A stretch of 64,000 bases of DNA from Agrobacterium tumefaciens (lineage in GTDB: Bacteria; Pseudomonadota; Alphaproteobacteria; Rhizobiales; Rhizobiaceae): positions 496,001 through 560,000 of the forward strand of contig NZ_CP115841.1 of the NCBI RefSeq assembly GCF_013318015.2. Reading direction: 5' to 3'. This document shows positions 17,491 to 25,432 of this stretch, piece after piece (positions within the stretch are counted from its first letter, which is position 1; every line of letters begins with the position of its first letter). The notes under the pieces are model-generated. The model saw only the letters and a program-made list of their open reading frames with translations, made no database searches and was not told the origin of the DNA. Position numbers and translations under genes: made by a program.

Positions 17491-17504
17491 TGACGTTAAC
17501 GTCA
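17491..17504. promoter_or_regulatory. Perfect 14-base palindrome upstream of the 17545 gene
   Basis: TGACGTTAACGTCA lies 41 bases before the start of the downstream small gene, between two divergent genes. Perfect symmetry makes it a good transcription-factor site; the regulator is unknown. Confidence 0.45.
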
Positions 17505-17544
17505 GTTATTCGGTGTTGGCGTCGTTTTTCAACAGGAGGCAAGA

Positions 17545-17937
17545 ATGAACGAAGTCGTTGACCAGATCGCCGCAAAGGCGGGCATAGACCCTGCGCTGGC
17601 CGAAAAGGCTGTTGGCATGATTCTGGGTTTTCTCCAGCGCGAGGCGGCAGATGGTCCGATCGCCCGCATGATTGAAGCCATTCCGGGTGCCAGCGATCTC
17701 GTGGCACAGTATAATGGCGAGGGCGCTGGTGGCGGCGGTCTGCTGGGCGGATTGATGAGCGCGATCGGCGGCGGCGGCATCATGGGTCTCGGCCAGCAGC
17801 TGATGAGCCAGGGCATCGGCATGAGCGAAATCACCACGCTCGCCAAGGAAACCATCGCCGTTGCTCGCCAGCACGCGGGCGATGAGACTGTCGATCAGGT
17901 GATCGCTTCGGTTCCGGGCCTCAGCCAGTTCGCGTAA
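17545..17937 (+). CDS. Conserved small protein, DUF2780-like
   Basis: 130-residue protein. The N-terminal helix MNEVVDQIAAKAGIDPALAEKAVGMILGFLQREA and the C-terminal TLAKETIAVARQHAGDETVDQVIASVPGLSQF flank a Gly-rich hinge (GGGGLLGGLMSAIGGGG). The pattern recalls DUF2780/DUF2267-type proteins of unknown function, but I am not certain of the assignment. CAGGAGG precedes the ATG. The gene stands alone after a palindromic site and is convergent with an HxlR regulator. Confidence 0.75.
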   Translation: MNEVVDQIAAKAGIDPALAEKAVGMILGFLQREAADGPIARMIEAIPGASDLVAQYNGEGAGGGGLLGGLMSAIGGGGIMGLGQQLMSQGIGMSEITTLAKETIAVARQHAGDETVDQVIASVPGLSQFA

Positions 17938-17946
17938 GGCGACATT

Positions 17947-18378
17947 TTATTCGATAGCGGGGCGCGGCGGCTGTTCATTGAATCGGCGCCGCGCCTCTTC
18001 TATTTCCGCATGGTGGGTTTCCGCCCATATCCACACGCCGCAAAAGGCGCTGCCAAGGGTCTCTCCGAGAGACGTGAGGCCATAATCCACATGCGGTGGA
18101 ATGACGGGGTGCACGGTGCGGCGCACCAGTCCGTCGCTTTCCATCTGCCTCAGCGTTTTCGTCAGCATCTTCTGGCTGATGGTGCCGACCAGCCTGCCGA
18201 TCTGCGTAAAGCGAAGCGTGCCATGTTCTTCCAGCACCTCAAGGATCAGCATCGTCCATTTGTCCGCCACTTTCGCGATGATATCCTCAACCAGCGCCTC
18301 GATGACCGGATCGGTTTCCGTGGGCGGCGGAGACTTGCGCCTGTTCTCGATCATGGGATCGGCGGCATACCGTTTCAT
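17947..18378 (-). CDS. HxlR-family transcriptional regulator
   Basis: 143-residue winged-helix protein with the family core DIIAKVADKWTMLILEVLEEHGTLRFTQIGRLVGTISQKMLTKTLRQMESDGLVRRTVHPVIPPHVDYGLTSLGETL. No conserved sensing cysteine is obvious; the one cysteine lies in SAFCGVWIW. It is divergent from a short-chain dehydrogenase gene at 18482 and probably controls it through an inverted repeat in the 103-base spacer. HxlR proteins often sense aldehydes, quinones or disulfide stress. Confidence 0.9.
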   Translation of the reverse strand: MKRYAADPMIENRRKSPPPTETDPVIEALVEDIIAKVADKWTMLILEVLEEHGTLRFTQIGRLVGTISQKMLTKTLRQMESDGLVRRTVHPVIPPHVDYGLTSLGETLGSAFCGVWIWAETHHAEIEEARRRFNEQPPRPAIE

Positions 18379-18395
18379 CTCACACTCTCCTTTGG

Positions 18396-18426
18396 GTAAG
18401 TATAATTCTTTTGGGTGCCTACTTAC
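18396..18426. promoter_or_regulatory. Candidate HxlR operator
   Basis: GTAAGTA (18396-18402) and TACTTAC (18420-18426) form a perfect 7-base inverted repeat with a 17-base spacer between the divergent HxlR and SDR genes. HxlR proteins bind such sites as dimers; binding is inferred. Confidence 0.5.
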
Positions 18427-18481
18427 GAATGGAGAGTATAGCCGCTAATTTCCCGTCATCCAACAGGCAAAGGACTTTTCG

Positions 18482-19240
18482 ATGAAAACGACAGGCAACA
18501 CCATTCTCATCACCGGTGGCGGCTCCGGCATCGGCCGGGCGCTGGCGGAAGCGTTTCACCGGCTGGGCAACAAGGTCGTCATTTCCGGCCGCCGCCAGAA
18601 TGTGCTGGATGAGGTAACGGCCGCCAATCCCGGCATGGCCGCGATGGTCATGGACGCGACCGACGCCGAAGGCATCCGCTCTTTCGCCGACAATCTCATC
18701 AAGACACATCCGACGCTCAACGCCGTCATCAACAATGCCGGCATCATGCGGCCGGAGGACATCGCCTCGGCCCCGGACTATCTGGACACGGCGGAGGAAA
18801 CCATCGCCACCAACCTTCTGGCGCCCATTCGCCTGACGGCGGCGCTGCTGCCGCATTTCCTCAAGCAGCCTGAAGCGACAGTGCTCACGGTATCCTCCGG
18901 CTTGGCCTTCGTGCCCATGGTGGTCACCCCAACCTACAGCGCCACCAAATCGGCCATCCATGCCTACTCGGTCGCACTTCGCGAACAGCTGAAAGAAACC
19001 TCGGTTGAGGTTATCGAAATCGTGCCGCCCTATGTGCAGACGACGCTGATGGGGGAAGGCCAGGCAAGCGACGAAAGAGCCATGCCGCTCGAGGCCTTCA
19101 TTTCGGAAGTGATGGACATTCTCGGCGGTCGCCCGGATGAGAAGGAAGTGGTTGTGGAACGCTGCAAGCCGCTGCGTTTCGCCGCGCAGAACGGCAATTT
19201 TGATCAGGTGTTTTCGATGGTCAACGGCATGCATCCGTAA
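18482..19240 (+). CDS. Short-chain dehydrogenase (DltE-like)
   Basis: 252-residue oxidoreductase with cofactor motif TGGGSGIG near residue 11, NNAGIM in AVINNAGIMRPED, and catalytic Ser and Tyr-x3-Lys in TVSSGLAFVPMVVTPTYSATKSA. The region after the active site (VEVIEIVPPYVQTTL) resembles DltE-type SDRs. It is divergent from the HxlR regulator, implying induction by an aldehyde- or quinone-like signal. Substrate unknown. Confidence 0.9.
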   Translation: MKTTGNTILITGGGSGIGRALAEAFHRLGNKVVISGRRQNVLDEVTAANPGMAAMVMDATDAEGIRSFADNLIKTHPTLNAVINNAGIMRPEDIASAPDYLDTAEETIATNLLAPIRLTAALLPHFLKQPEATVLTVSSGLAFVPMVVTPTYSATKSAIHAYSVALREQLKETSVEVIEIVPPYVQTTLMGEGQASDERAMPLEAFISEVMDILGGRPDEKEVVVERCKPLRFAAQNGNFDQVFSMVNGMHP

Positions 19241-19310
19241 AGGCCCGGCCCTGTCTCGGACGCATCGCCTGTGATAGCGTGGCGCTCTTTAAAGGGAGCG
19301 CCAGCTTTTC

Positions 19311-20117
19311 ATGGGCAGCCGTCAATTCCTGATGCCGAAAACCGCCATGCCCGGTATTGCTGCCGTGGTTGCGGTTAGCGACCGCTCTTTTCCACGTCAC
19401 ATGCACGACCAGTTCGGCATCGGCCTTGTGGAGCGCGGCGCGCAGAAATCGCTGAGCGGGCGCGGCATGGTGGAGGCTGAAGCCGGCCATGTCATCACCG
19501 TCAATCCGGATGAGGTTCATGACGGTATTCCGCTGGGAGAGGGCGGGCGCGCCTGGCGGATGATCTATCTCGACATCGATATCGTGCAGGCCGCCATTGC
19601 CGATATCATCGAAAAGGATCACGGCTTTTTCGAATTCGCCTATCCCGTCGATACGAGGCCTCTGGCGGACCGGTTCCGCGTGCTTTTTTCAGCCGTGACG
19701 GCAACTGATCGCCCGGGTGACACCCTTCGCTGCGACGAGACCCTGCTTATGCTGCTCGTGGGTGCAATGGAAACGGTGGCAACACCACGCGAGACGGCAG
19801 CGCCCGATAGCATAAGACGGGCGAAAAGCAGGATCGATGACGATCCTGCCCGGCCATTGCGCCTAACCGATCTGGCGCAGGAGGCCGGCATGAGCCAGTT
19901 TCGCTTCCTGCGATCCTTCAGCAAGACCACGGGGCTGACGCCGCACAGCTACCTTTTGCAGCGACGCCTGCATCTGGCACGGGGTGCGCTGGCCAAGGGT
20001 GCTCCACCCGCCGATGTGGCTTTTTTTGCCGGTTTCTCCGACCAGAGCCATTTGAACAGGTTTTTCGTACGGCAGTTCGGGGTGACGCCCGCGGCGTATA
20101 GGGCGGCGGTTTCGTAG
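19311..20117 (+). CDS. AraC-family regulator with cupin-like sensor
   Basis: 268-residue activator. The N-terminal half is an AraC-type ligand domain (SFPRHMHDQFGIGLVERGAQKSLSGRG, AGHVITVNPDEVHDG). The C-terminal 100 residues hold two helix-turn-helix motifs: LRLTDLAQEAGMSQFRFLRSFSKTTGLTPHSYLLQRRL and DVAFFAGFSDQSHLNRFFVRQFGVTPAAYR. The gene for a LysE-family exporter starts 125 bases downstream on the same strand, the usual pairing for AraC regulators of amino-acid exporters. Confidence 0.92.
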   Translation: MGSRQFLMPKTAMPGIAAVVAVSDRSFPRHMHDQFGIGLVERGAQKSLSGRGMVEAEAGHVITVNPDEVHDGIPLGEGGRAWRMIYLDIDIVQAAIADIIEKDHGFFEFAYPVDTRPLADRFRVLFSAVTATDRPGDTLRCDETLLMLLVGAMETVATPRETAAPDSIRRAKSRIDDDPARPLRLTDLAQEAGMSQFRFLRSFSKTTGLTPHSYLLQRRLHLARGALAKGAPPADVAFFAGFSDQSHLNRFFVRQFGVTPAAYRAAVS

Positions 20118-20242
20118 CGCAGGTTGGGGTAATAGGGCTACAGACGCGAGCCTCCAAGCCTCAACGCTGCAATTTCATCCAAGACCCCCGCGTCGGACAC
20201 AGTCAAGCTCCTGTCCTCCATTCAACAGGACTTGCAGAATCC

Positions 20243-20854
20243 ATGACGCCCGAATTCCTCATCACATCCCTGATCATCGCCGCTTCGCCCGGAACAGGCA
20301 TGGTTTACACGCTGGCCGCCGGCCTGTCCCAAGGGTCGAAGGCGAGCGTCGTCGCGGCTTTCGGCTGCACGCTCGGCATCGTGCCGCATCTGCTGGCCGC
20401 CATCACCGGACTTGCGGCCATTCTGCACGCGAGCGCCCTTGCCTTCGGCGTGATCAAATATCTGGGTGTCGCCTACCTGCTCTACATGGCGTGGAACACG
20501 CTTCGGGAAGATGGGGCGCTGAAGATCGACGACAAGCAGGAGCACCGCAAGGCAGGGAGGGTCATCGGTGAGGCTATCCTCATCAATCTCCTGAACCCGA
20601 AACTGTCGATCTTCTTTTTTGCTTTCCTGCCGCAATTCATCGCGCCGGAGGAGGTTTCTCCGACGTGGCGCATGGTCGATCTCGGGCTGATCTTCATGGC
20701 CATGACGTTTCTGGTCTTTGCGCTCTACGGCTGTTTTGCCGCCTCGGTCAGGCGGCAGGTTGTGGCACGCCCGGCCGTGCTCACCTGGCTGAGACGCAGT
20801 TTCGCCGCCGCGTTTGTGGCGCTCGGGGCGAAACTGGCGTTGACGCAGCGGTGA
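20243..20854 (+). CDS. LysE/RhtB-family exporter
   Basis: 203-residue inner-membrane protein with about six hydrophobic segments. It opens MTPEFLITSLIIAASPGTGMVYTLAAGLSQGSKASVVAAFGCTLGIVPH, the conserved first two segments of amino-acid and metabolite exporters. LLNPKLSIFFFAFLPQFI is the conserved central motif. It probably exports a small amino acid or amine under control of the AraC gene immediately upstream. The AKR gene is convergent after 21 bases. Confidence 0.92.
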   Translation: MTPEFLITSLIIAASPGTGMVYTLAAGLSQGSKASVVAAFGCTLGIVPHLLAAITGLAAILHASALAFGVIKYLGVAYLLYMAWNTLREDGALKIDDKQEHRKAGRVIGEAILINLLNPKLSIFFFAFLPQFIAPEEVSPTWRMVDLGLIFMAMTFLVFALYGCFAASVRRQVVARPAVLTWLRRSFAAAFVALGAKLALTQR

Positions 20855-20875
20855 GACCGGACCGGGTTCACGCTG

Positions 20876-21703
20876 TCAATCGTCCCAGTCGGGTGCGAGG
20901 TGACCGGGGTTGACGATGCGGCCATCGGGTTTGGCAAGCGCGTGGATCGCCTGCATTTCCTCTTCCGAGAGCGCAAAATCGAAAATGTCGAAATTCTCCT
21001 TGAGGCGGCTTTCGGTTGCGGTCTTGGAAAGCGCCACGACATCCGGCTGCTGCACCGCCCAGCGCAGCGCCACCTGTGCGGCCGTCTTGCCGTGCCTTGC
21101 ACCAATATCCTTCAGAACCGAATCATCAGGCACCTTGCCATCCGCCATCAGATAATAGGCAGTGACCGAAAGCCCGTGTTTGCGCGCCGCCGCAATCACC
21201 TTCGTCTGGTCCAGATAGGGATGGTATTCGATCTGGTTGGTGGCAAGCGGAGTATCGGAGAGTTTGACCGCCTCTTCCGTCAGCGCCACGTTGAAGTTGG
21301 AAATGCCGATATTGCGCACCTTTCCGGCCTTGCGCACGTCGTTCAGCGCGCCGATCCTTTCCGCCAGCGGCACATCGCTTTTCGGCCAGTGCAGCAGCAG
21401 GAGATCGACATAATCCGTCTTCAGCTTTTGCAGGCTTTCATCGACGGAGGCGAGAAAATCAGCGTGGCGGTAGCGGTCCACCCAGACCTTGGTGGTCAGG
21501 AAAATATCGTGCCGGGAAATGCCGGACTTTGCGATCACTTCGCCAACCGCACCTTCATTCTTGTAGATCTGGGCCGTATCGACATGGCGGAAACCGAGTT
21601 TCAGCGCCTCCGGCAAAATGCGCCTGATATCCTCTTCCGGAATGCGGAAGGTGCCGAAACCAAGGGCGGGAATGTTCGCGCCATTCGCGTTGACGTCATA
21701 CAT
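20876..21703 (-). CDS. Aldo/keto reductase (2,5-diketo-D-gluconate reductase type)
   Basis: 275-residue NADPH-dependent reductase. The catalytic tetrad is visible as Asp42 and Tyr47 (HVDTAQIYKNE), Lys72 (LTTKVW) and His105 (LLLHWP). The cofactor region PDVVALSKTATESRLKENFDIFDF is typical. The length is standard for the AKR5-like bacterial group, which reduces methylglyoxal and diketogluconate. It is convergent with the LysE gene and divergent from the WYL regulator. Confidence 0.93.
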   Translation of the reverse strand: MYDVNANGANIPALGFGTFRIPEEDIRRILPEALKLGFRHVDTAQIYKNEGAVGEVIAKSGISRHDIFLTTKVWVDRYRHADFLASVDESLQKLKTDYVDLLLLHWPKSDVPLAERIGALNDVRKAGKVRNIGISNFNVALTEEAVKLSDTPLATNQIEYHPYLDQTKVIAAARKHGLSVTAYYLMADGKVPDDSVLKDIGARHGKTAAQVALRWAVQQPDVVALSKTATESRLKENFDIFDFALSEEEMQAIHALAKPDGRIVNPGHLAPDWDD

Positions 21704-21889
21704 GCATGTCTCTCCTGTTTATTGCAAACATGGCCGGCAAGGACTGCCGGATGGGGAAGCGGTCTTTTATTAACTGGTGTCAGCGCCATTGGTTTCAAGC
21801 GTCTCGCCATTGCGAGGCGCTGTGCGCGAGGCTACCAGTCGATGGTGAAACGTCGTAGATGGCATGATCGGAATGTGGAGGAACCACGC

Positions 21890-22600
21890 GTGTCGCGTTC
21901 ACAACGGCTTCTTGATCTGTTGCAGATCCTGCGCGCCCACCGCATGCCGGTCAGCGGTACGGCGCTGGCCGCGCAAACCGGCGTCAGCCTGCGCACGCTT
22001 TACCGCGATATAGCAACACTTCAGGCGCAGGGTGCTGACATCGAGGGCGAGGCGGGTGTGGGTTATGTGCTGCGTCCCGGTTTTTTGCTGCCGCCGCTGA
22101 TGTTTTCGCAGCAGGAGATCGAGGCGCTTGTGCTCGGGTCGCGATGGGTCGCGGGCCGTGCCGATGAGGGGTTGGCGCAGGCCGCCCGCGCAGCACTCGT
22201 CAAGATTGCCGCCGTTTTGCCCGATGCTCTGCGTGAGGAACTCGACAATTCCACCCTGCTTGTCGGCCCCGGGCAGGCCATGGCCACCATCCACGTCGAT
22301 CTCGCCGCCATTCGCGATATTATTCGCAAGGAGAGTAAGGTCGTGATGACCTATCGCGACGAGAAGGGAGAATTGACGGAGCGGGTGATCTGGCCCTTCG
22401 CGCTCGCTTTTTTCGATCTGGTGCGAGTGGTGCTGGCATGGTGCGAGACGCGGCAGGATTTCCGCAGTTTCCGGGCCGACCGCATCGAGAGCTTCAACCC
22501 TCTGGACAAGCGTTATCCCCGCCGCCGCCAGTCCCTGCTGAAGGACTGGCGCGAGCGGGAAAAACAGCGACGGCAACAAAATCATGCTGACAAAAACTGA
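21890..22600 (+). CDS. YafY-type HTH regulator with WYL domain
   Basis: 236-residue regulator. The GTG start at 21890 is chosen because GGAGG lies 7 bases upstream and SRSQRLLDLLQILRAHR is the family N-terminus; an open but antisense frame extends far upstream. The HTH reads VSGTALAAQTGVSLRTLYRDIATLQAQG, followed by the winged VGYVLRPGFLLPPL. A WYL domain follows, with VVMTYRDEKGELTERVIWPFALAFFDLVRVVLAWCETRQDFRSFRADRIE. The VOC gene 49 bases downstream is its likely partner, and the AKR gene is divergent. Confidence 0.9.
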   Translation: MSRSQRLLDLLQILRAHRMPVSGTALAAQTGVSLRTLYRDIATLQAQGADIEGEAGVGYVLRPGFLLPPLMFSQQEIEALVLGSRWVAGRADEGLAQAARAALVKIAAVLPDALREELDNSTLLVGPGQAMATIHVDLAAIRDIIRKESKVVMTYRDEKGELTERVIWPFALAFFDLVRVVLAWCETRQDFRSFRADRIESFNPLDKRYPRRRQSLLKDWREREKQRRQQNHADKN

Positions 22601-22649
22601 CAGCACGGGGGTCTAGAACCTGTTCATCCGCAACTCAAGGAGAACAGCC

Positions 22650-23018
22650 ATGACCCACCCCGATTTCACCATTCTCTACGTCGACAACCCGCCGGCCAGC
22701 ACGGAATTTTATAAAGCCCTGCTCGGCGCAGAGCCGGTCGAAGCCTCTCCGACATTCTCCCTTTTCGTGCTTCAAAACGGCATGAAGCTCGGCCTCTGGT
22801 CGAGGCATACGGTGGAGCCGAAGGCATCGTTAACGGGCGGTGGCGGCGAGCTTGCCTTCCGCGTCGGAAGTGATGCGCAGGTGGATGAAGCCTTCGCCGA
22901 CTGGAAGACAAAGGGCATCGCCATTTTGCAGCAGCCCGGCACGATGGACTTCGGCTACACATTCACTGCGGCCGACCCCGACGGCCATCGTCTGAGGGTC
23001 TACGCCTTCGCGGGTTAG
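22650..23018 (+). CDS. Single-domain VOC (glyoxalase-like) protein
   Basis: 122-residue protein with the VOC pattern DFTILYVDNPPASTEFYKALLG at the start and FTAADPDGHRLRVYAFAG at the end. It resembles PhnB/glyoxalase-like proteins that associate with WYL regulators. The start is preceded by CAAGGAGAACAGCC. Likely cotranscribed with the upstream regulator. Metal ligands and substrate are not evident. Confidence 0.9.
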   Translation: MTHPDFTILYVDNPPASTEFYKALLGAEPVEASPTFSLFVLQNGMKLGLWSRHTVEPKASLTGGGGELAFRVGSDAQVDEAFADWKTKGIAILQQPGTMDFGYTFTAADPDGHRLRVYAFAG

Positions 23019-23078
23019 AGATAATGCGTTGAGGCCGATTGGCTAAATAGTGTCGTAGCCATGTCGTACTCTAAGCTC

Positions 23079-23114
23079 TCCTCATCCCTGTGACAGGCAC
23101 AGGAATGAGGGGAG
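23079..23114. repeat. Intergenic palindrome, CTCATTCCTGTG family, copy 1
   Basis: CTCATCCCTGTG and CACAGGAATGAG flank ACAGG-type loop sequence between the convergent VOC and tam genes. It is one of five related copies in the window (others near 31672, 36543, 49222 and 53618). Confidence 0.75.
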
Positions 23115-23126
23115 GCGAAAACTACG

Positions 23127-23897
23127 CTACTTCTTCACCGCCACCACGAACAGGCGCGGAAAACGCAACAGCAGCCGGCCGTCCGCCATGGGCGGATAGG
23201 CGGCTGCGATGCGCCTGGTATAGTCGTTGAGGAAGGCCTCGCGGTGTTCCTCGCCGGCGGCGGCAAGATAGGGGCGCAGACCCGTACCCTTCACCCATTC
23301 CACAATGCTTTCCGCATCCTTCATGGGGTGGTTGTAGATGGTGTGCCACACATCCACCCGCGCGGATTTCGGTGTCAGCGCATCGAAATAGGCTGATGGC
23401 GCGGGCAGGGGTTTGCGGCGTAATCTGCCATCCGCAAACTTGTCCTTCCAGGGGCCGTCTGCTCCCGTTTCCTCCATGGCGCGATGTGTCGGCTCCTGCA
23501 GATTGTCAGGCATCTGCACGGCAAGAACGCCGCCGCTTTCCAGCTGGTCCATCAGCTGCGAAAGAACGGCAAGATGATCCGGCACCCATTGGAACACCGC
23601 ATTGGCATAAAGCAGGTCCGCCTTCTGGCTGGGCCGCCAGTTGCCGAGATCGGCCTTGCCGAAACGGGTGTTGGGCAGCCGGTCCGCCGCCTTTTCCAGC
23701 ATGTCGTCGTCGCTGTCGATGCCGGTGATGACGTTGACGCCGTAACGATCGGTCAAAAGCTCGGTGGAATTACCCGGGCCGCAGCCCAGATCGTAACCGT
23801 TCAGCACGCGCTCCAGCGGCACCTGCGCCAGAAGATCCCTTGCCGGGCGTGTCCGCTCGTCTTCAAATTTCAGATATTGCTGGGCGGACCATGCCAT
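23127..23897 (-). CDS. tam: Trans-aconitate 2-methyltransferase
   Basis: SAM-dependent methyltransferase that esterifies trans-aconitate, relieving inhibition of aconitase. The 256-residue product begins [28 protein letters not shown], the typical Tam N-terminus, and has SAM motif [20 protein letters not shown] and QMPDN follow as in the E. coli enzyme, and the C-terminus [15 protein letters not shown] is characteristic. ATG 23897 is preceded by AGCAGGAGAAAATC. The gene stands alone between palindromic elements. Confidence 0.92.
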   Translation of the reverse strand: MAWSAQQYLKFEDERTRPARDLLAQVPLERVLNGYDLGCGPGNSTELLTDRYGVNVITGIDSDDDMLEKAADRLPNTRFGKADLGNWRPSQKADLLYANAVFQWVPDHLAVLSQLMDQLESGGVLAVQMPDNLQEPTHRAMEETGADGPWKDKFADGRLRRKPLPAPSAYFDALTPKSARVDVWHTIYNHPMKDAESIVEWVKGTGLRPYLAAAGEEHREAFLNDYTRRIAAAYPPMADGRLLLRFPRLFVVAVKK

Positions 23898-24176
23898 GAT
23901 TTTCTCCTGCTGACGTGTTGCATTCGGATCGGCGAACAAGAATGGTAAAGGGCGTTGCAAGCGCCGTCAGACTGCCAGCATCGCATGGGCGAAATCCCCC
24001 CGCCATCATCCAATGCATGAATTATTGTGATGGATCTATTCATCAACCTTTTGTTTCGCCTCACAAAACGTCTTTGTCAGGGCATGCATTTGTTATTTTC
24101 CATCAAAATAAGACATGGCGGCAATTAAAACTTGACCTCACCCGGTCAGAGGCATTCACTCCCGCCGATTTCAGAG

Positions 24177-24218
24177 CATTGCCAGCAAAAGTGCGAAGCG
24201 GTTTTGCGTGCGGCAATG
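24177..24218. repeat. Rhizobial-type 42-base palindrome
   Basis: CATTGCC pairs with GGCAATG and the inner GCAAAA pairs with TTTTGC around GTGCGAAGCGG. Elements of the form GCAAAAGTGCGAAGCGGTTTTGC are, to my knowledge, dispersed widely in Rhizobiales genomes. It lies in the 393-base tam-aminotransferase gap, in the 5' region of the latter. The rest of that gap shows only AT-rich sequence. Confidence 0.65.
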
Positions 24219-24290
24219 TGGCAGGACGAAAAAGATGGAGCTCTTTCGCTTTTTGCAGAAAGGCGGAGATGCTCAAGACAGGAGACAGTC

Positions 24291-25172
24291 ATGACCGTCG
24301 ATACCGCACCCCGATCAACCACCTGGACCTATGTTGATGGTCAATGGCTGCCCGGCAATCCGCCGCTCATCGGCCCGACCTCGCATGCCATGTGGCTGGC
24401 CTCCACGGTGTTTGACGGCGCGCGCTGGTTCGATGGCGTGGCTCCCGATCTCGATCTGCATTGCCAGCGCGTCAACCGCTCGGCCATCAACATGGGCATG
24501 AAGCCGACCATGACGGCGGAAGAGATCGAGGCATTGGCGCTGGAAGGCGTCAATAAATTCGACGGCAAGACCGAAATCTACATCAAGCCGATGTATTGGG
24601 CAGAACACGGTTCGCCGGGCAGCGTCGTCGCGCCCGATGCCAATTCCACCCGTTTTGCGCTGTGCCTTTTCGAAGCGCCGATGAATGCCGGCGCATCGCT
24701 GACACTCACCGTCTCGCCGCTGCGCCGTCCTTCACCGGAAACCGCGATGACGGATGCCAAGGCCGGTAGCCTTTACCCCAATAGCGGCCGCGCCATTCTG
24801 GAAGCCCGTGCACGCGGTTTCGACAACGCCCTGATGTGCGACATGAACGGCAATGTCGCTGAATCGGCATCGTCCAACGTCTTCATGGTCAAGGACGGCG
24901 TCGTCTTCACCCCGGTTCCGAACCGCACCTTCCTTGCGGGCATCACCCGTTCGCGGGTGATGAGCCTTCTGCGCCAGGCCGGTTTCGAAGTGCGCGAAGC
25001 GACCCTGTCGGTCGAGGATTTCCGCGGGGCGGATGAAATCTTCTGCTCGGGCAATTATTCCAAGGTTTCCCCTGTTGTGAAACTGGATGACCGCGCATTG
25101 CAGGCAGGCCCGGTCGCCCGCAAGGCGCTCGATCTTTACATGGATTGGGCACGTCTCGGCGCAGACGTCTAG
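24291..25172 (+). CDS. ilvE: Branched-chain-type aminotransferase (PLP fold type IV)
   Basis: 293-residue aminotransferase of class IV. The PLP lysine is Lys157 in TDAKAGSLYPNSGRAILEARARGFDNAL. The cofactor-phosphate motif is NGNVAESASSNVFMVKDGVVFTP, followed by TFLAGITRSRVMSLL. ATG 24291 follows AGGAGACAGTC; the frame is open upstream without a ribosome site. The family includes branched-chain aminotransferases and D-alanine or lyase relatives, so BCAT activity is likely but not certain. It stands alone, with two hairpins downstream. Confidence 0.85.
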   Translation: MTVDTAPRSTTWTYVDGQWLPGNPPLIGPTSHAMWLASTVFDGARWFDGVAPDLDLHCQRVNRSAINMGMKPTMTAEEIEALALEGVNKFDGKTEIYIKPMYWAEHGSPGSVVAPDANSTRFALCLFEAPMNAGASLTLTVSPLRRPSPETAMTDAKAGSLYPNSGRAILEARARGFDNALMCDMNGNVAESASSNVFMVKDGVVFTPVPNRTFLAGITRSRVMSLLRQAGFEVREATLSVEDFRGADEIFCSGNYSKVSPVVKLDDRALQAGPVARKALDLYMDWARLGADV

Positions 25173-25285
25173 AGCGCCGTGCGTCCTGCCGGACGCTCTG
25201 ACTCTCTTTAATCTGCGCATCGTTACGGACGAAAATCGAATGTGATTTTCTGTCTGGTGGGCAAAGCTGACACGTATTTCGATCA

Positions 25286-25327
25286 GGGCCATGGCAGGCG
25301 TTAGGCTTGCCGTGGCCTTTTGTTTTT
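25286..25327 (+). terminator. Rho-independent terminator
   Basis: GGCCATGGCAGGC and GCTTGCCGTGGCC form a long stem followed by TTTTGTTTTT, upstream of the chemoreceptor gene. A second weaker hairpin, GCGTCC-TGCC-GGACGC, lies at about 25182-25197, just after the aminotransferase stop. Confidence 0.8.
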
Positions 25328-25432
25328 GCAGTGCAGTATTTTCCCGCGAAAACTGAGGGGAATTTAATCCAATTTTAGACAAACCACACGTAGTTTGCAG
25401 CATCTTCCCTTCCGGCTAACGAGGGCCGCCAG

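Noticed and set aside
20900..21889. Long upstream extension of the WYL regulator frame
   Set aside because: It is antisense to the aldo/keto reductase with its full catalytic tetrad, and the true start has a GGAGG site at GTG 21890.
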